From: Cocos nucifera
Lineage: Eukaryota > Streptophyta > Magnoliopsida > Arecales > Arecaceae
Direction of reading: 5' to 3'
Length of the DNA: 64,000 nucleotides
Assembly (NCBI GenBank): GCA_006176705.1
Contig: QRFJ01000046.1
Span: 1,972,653 to 2,036,652, forward strand
Of this stretch, positions 60,301 to 64,000 are shown piece by piece. A model generated the notes under the pieces. It was not told the DNA's origin and made no database searches. It saw only the letters and a program-made list of their open reading frames with translations. Each line of letters starts with the position of its first letter. Within the stretch, counting starts at the first letter, position 1. A program made the position numbers and the translations under genes.

Positions 60301-62804
60301 TAACAAAATCAAGTGGTACAACGTTACTGAAAGAAGAGTTGTTCTAGCAGCTGAAGAGCAGCAGCATCAGTCATCTCAAGTCATTGATCGGCATTATGCA
60401 AAATGATCTATTTCGATCACTAAATTTAGATGAGAAAATTAAAAGTCTATTGGTGCCAACCAGAGCACCTGTTTGAAAGCTACAATCTTTGCCAATACTG
60501 AGGTGGACAGATCTCTTTCAAGACAGTTGGATGGTATGGCAGCCCAAATACTTTTCAGGATGAAAGGCTGGGTGCAGACAACAGAGTAAGAAGAATCCAA
60601 AACTTATTGGGAAGAGGGAACAACAGGGAAATGTCTTCTCTGAGGACAGAAGGACGAAACCTGCAGCCAATTGTTTATACATCGGCTTCATCTGGAATTT
60701 TCGGTTTTCATCTTGACTGAGATATCAGTTTGTACCAGTATCAAGCATTCATGGATACAGTGTATCTAAAAGATTGATTCTATACATCTTTGTAATATAA
60801 ATTGATGTACCATGAATCATTAGCCAACAGGATACCAAGATATAAGCCATGTTTTTTGACGAACAAGTATTAAAGAAGAAAACCATCATCAATCTCCTTT
60901 TTACTACATCAGTCAATAATACTTCAATACCTCAGAAATTATATGTTGGCCAAACAATGCAAGATCACAGCCAAGTCAAAACTCTTCTGCCTTGCAGCTC
61001 AGCAGAGAATCTGATATTTTAATGCATCTCAATATGCCACTCAGCGAGACATTGAAATATAAGAAATTAAAAACCCTGCCTAGAATGTTGAAATTTATTG
61101 TATCATACCACTTATGCCATCAGCTTGTTAGCAGCATCAGAATCAAGAAATAGCAATAATATATAAATAAGATTTTATCATACCCCCTAAAAACCTAACT
61201 GGGAATTTCGAACCTGAAAATGGGATAAAAATAAAAAATTACATGAACTACAATAAACCATCTACAAAATAAAGCAGTGAAGTAGAACCTTCATATGGAT
61301 ACCTTTTGTCCAATGAATCCAAAACCTTGTGGTGGCCAAACCTGAAAATCATTAAACGAATTTTAAAGAATAGTACCCTCAACTGTGAATTATCATGAAA
61401 GCTTCTGAAAAGAGGCCATGTGATAAATGGATTCATGTACTAATAACAATCAATTTCAAAGTAAAATTGGTGTTCATTGTGGTTACCATCAAATACTCTC
61501 ATATTTTTATTGAAATCATGTACTACAGTCCATGCTCAAAGTAACAAAAATGAAATTGATGTGATGAATATTTGGAGATCAAATATGCATACATAAATTC
61601 ATGACTTCATAAGCAGTTTTAAGGACAATAAAGCTTAAACCTAAGAACAAATTCCTATTTTTCTTCGAAAAAGGATAAAGATAGGGCTGAATCCAACTAA
61701 AATGGCCAAATCAGTAATAACTCTGCCATCAGAAGGCAACAATGAGCGGCAGGAGAGATGATTATAAAATCTCATGCCCAAGGTGGGTGAGCACACTCTC
61801 CTGGGGTCAGATGTGTACTATTAGAATGTTCAGACTGAAGAGGTTGTTTAAGCTCAATTGAATGGGTAAAGATGAGTACTAGAGAGGATTGAAGAATGTG
61901 AAAAGTTTGATATTTTCAGAACCAACTTGATTCAAATGTTCATCGATATTGGTGATGTTAAATATCAATACCATTCAGTTAGGGAAATTCTGCATTACTT
62001 TAAATATCCAAGCTGCTATATCAACTGCACTTTTGGCTAAGGTTTATTGATTGTCAAATTAAACAAATGAGATGTTACCGTAACTGTAAATATGTTTGGT
62101 TATAATGATGAGGAAACATGCTCTGTTCTCCTCCTACTACACAGGATTTCTTAACCATAACTATCTAGCCTTCTCCCAACTACTGGGGTTAGATTCAAGG
62201 ATCCTTGTTTGCCAGGTATTTGTTATTAGGCCAACTCTGATATTATATGAAGCATTTGGGTAGGTTCTCTTGTAAATCTATCTGTGTCACTTTTAGGCCT
62301 TCCCCTCCTTTTCCTACATCCTTCAACAGAAATTACAACATGAGAGCATTCATGGATGTTAAGCACATCCACAAATTGTTTGATGACCACCTGCCTTTGT
62401 CCCATTGATTTCTTTTGAAGTTGATGGTGGCCAAGGTTTCAACCTAAAGATCTCGACCATCTCAGTGGGTGGCCCATACCAAGATGGACAACCAAAAAGG
62501 AAAAACCAAGATATTTGGGATACCTTAGGAATGTATATATTGAAATCTCAGCAAATAAAGTAAATCTGAAATAAATTATTATATTAAGGCAACAATTCAA
62601 ATATGTAATAACTAAAACATTAATTTAAATGGTAAAAATTGATTGGGAAGCATCAGCTGCTTGATATCGTATCAGCCAATATATCTCACTTTATATCAGC
62701 TAAGATAATGACAACCAAGATATCGATTATATGGTCTCTGTGAGTGGCAGAGACCGATGCCAACCAATATATCTTGGCCAAGTTGAAACACTTTTGATGG
62801 TTAC
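57376..62804. other. Intergenic DNA; no gene recognised
   Basis: AT-rich segments (57780-57900), a possible DNA-element end at 58519 (GTACTGTTTGGTTG), and scattered short frames (59181, 59861) without any family signature. Around 62150-62240, CTCCCAACTACTGGGGTTAG has the style of a SINE 3' region but is too degraded to call. I could not support a coding gene. Confidence 0.5.
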
Positions 62805-64000
62805 TGTTGGGGATAAATCCCGCTCCTGCCGAAGCCCGGCCCAACGCTCAGCCCAATGTAACCAGTAGCCGCTGAAGAGCTTCAGCGCCAGGCGCCAGGC
62901 GCCAGGCCGAACCCTTAACACGGCCGAACTGCCTAGAGGCCGAATCAGCGAGCCCTGGCCGAACTCCTTCGGATCCCGCGGCCGAACTCCTTCGGACCGA
63001 CTCCAAGCGACCGAGCTTCAACGAAGTCCTCTCAGCGGCCGAACTCCTTCGGACCGACTCCAAGCGACCGAGCTTCAATGAAGTCCTCTCAGCGGCCGAA
63101 CCCCTTCGGACCGACTCCAAGCGACCGAGCTTCAATGAAGTCCTCTCAGCGGCCGAACTCCTTCGGACCGACTCCAAGCGACCGAGCTTCAATGAAGTCC
63201 TCTCAGCGGCCGAACTCCTTCGGACCGACTCCAAGCGACCGAGCTTCAACGAAGTCCTCTCAGCGGCCGAACTCCTTCGGACCGACTCCAAGCGACCGAG
63301 CTTCAATGAAGTCCTCTCAGCGGCCGAACTCCTCAGCGGACGGGCTTTAGTGGAATCCCCAAGCGGTCGTCGCTCAGGAGCCCGAACTCCTCAGCAGTCG
63401 TCACTCAGGAGCCCAAACTCCTCAGCAGTCGTCACCTACGAGCCCGAACTCCTCAGCAGTCGTCACTGGGCCGAACTCCTCAGCGGTCGCCCTCATCAAA
63501 CTTCGGCCGACCGAGCTCCCACCGAACTCTCAAGTGTCCAAGCCTCAGCCTAAGTCCAACGGCCGGCCGAACCCCAGACGGCCGGGCCGCGGCTTCTCAG
63601 CAGCCGAACTCGTCTGCGGACGGGCCTTAGCTGCATACCTCTCGCCAGACACCTATGGGAGCCGAACTCCCTCCTATCTTCCTCTTCAGGAGCCCGAACT
63701 CCTCCGAAACAGGCACACGACGAGGACCTTCATCCCTTCATTCGGCGAGCTCTGCAACCATCACCATCAGTCAGTCCGCCGCACCATCAGTCAGTCCGCC
63801 GCGGGCGATAGCGACCCGCTGTCAGGCGGCGATGGCTGCCACCCTCCATCCGCCGTATGCGGCGCCAGTGAGACTGACTCCGCCGAACCTCGAGCGGCCC
63901 GCCAGCACGCGGCTGCCGTTGTCACCATCAAGCTCCACTATATAAAGGATCCTCCCGACACACTAAGGCTAAGCTCTCTGAACTCTCGACTCTCTAAGCT
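62805..64000 (+). repeat. LTR of the same Tat family, start of another copy (runs off window)
   Basis: It opens TGTTGGGGATAAATCCC, then CGCTCCTGCCGAAGCCCGGC, as in the LTRs at 14077 and 26082, and ends in the shared promoter block (TATATAAAGG at about 63938-63947; CTAAGGCTAAGCTCTC at the window edge). Its middle differs, with a 57-bp array and other CCGAACTCC motifs. No PPT precedes it, so this is the left end of a full element or a solo LTR. If 5 bp are duplicated, the site would be GTTAC (62800-62804). Confidence 0.88.
62978..63330. repeat. 57-bp tandem array inside the LTR (6 units)
   Basis: Units start GCGGCCGAACTCCTTCGGAC at 62978, 63035, 63092, 63149, 63206 and 63263, with a truncated seventh at 63320. 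Only a few single-base differences exist (CAACGAAG versus CAATGAAG; AACTCC versus AACCCC). Because 57 is divisible by 3, long open frames on both strands are by-products and not genes. Confidence 0.95.

Noticed and set aside
62848..63350. Open frames with a 19-residue repeat near the window end
   Set aside because: By-product of the 57-bp tandem array in an LTR, open on both strands.

Overview
The window is nuclear DNA from a flowering plant. The evidence is spliced genes with GT-AG introns, plant-specific protein families (an ERF-VII factor and a plant ARID-PHD protein), plant-type LINE, copia and Tat-type Ty3/gypsy retroelements, MITE-like elements and long AT-rich intergenic DNA. A monocot, perhaps a palm, is a guess from overall sequence feel and is not demonstrated.

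Three host genes are well supported. (1) Positions 1045-4758 (+) hold the 3' nine exons of an ARID + PHD-type protein like Arabidopsis ARID4; its 5' end is outside the window or unrecognised. (2) Positions 32799-35821 (+) hold a complete two-exon group VII ethylene response factor. It starts with the Met-Cys N-degron motif and carries an AP2 domain and a conserved C-terminal motif. (3) Positions 49676-52625 (-) hold a complete four-exon FYVE + SYLF protein, probably with a non-coding leader exon near 57.3 kb. The ARID4-like and FYVE-SYLF genes converge on each other with the ERF gene and the repeats between them.

The largest structure, about 9.7-28.9 kb, is a nested transposon. A decayed L1-type LINE is split in the second half of its ORF2 by a Tat-type Ty3/gypsy element (14077-27513), which is flanked by a perfect GATAT target-site duplication. 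The element has two similar LTRs of about 1.4-1.5 kb, a PBS, gag, RT, RNase H, an extra archaeal-type RNase H and integrase. A 115-bp tandem array lies between integrase and the polypurine tract. The assembly here is suspect: about 450 bp of poly-C stands where the protease should be, a gap of exactly 1000 N is present, and the integrase plus array appears twice, once on each side of the gap.

Other repeats are a MITE-like element, a small foldback element and a head-to-head minisatellite at 5.3-7.1 kb; a Tourist-like element with an AT-rich core (38.1-39.5 kb) followed by tandem repeats of about 230-280 bp; a decayed copia element on the minus strand (40.9-45.7 kb) that abuts a minus-strand LTR related to the Tat family; and the start of another related LTR at 62805 that runs off the window end. 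I saw no credible rRNA, tRNA or CRISPR. I found no clearly new biological system. The most notable items are the Tat element's satellite-like arrays and assembly anomalies, the head-to-head minisatellite, and the possible ancient linkage of the ARID4-like and FYVE-SYLF genes.
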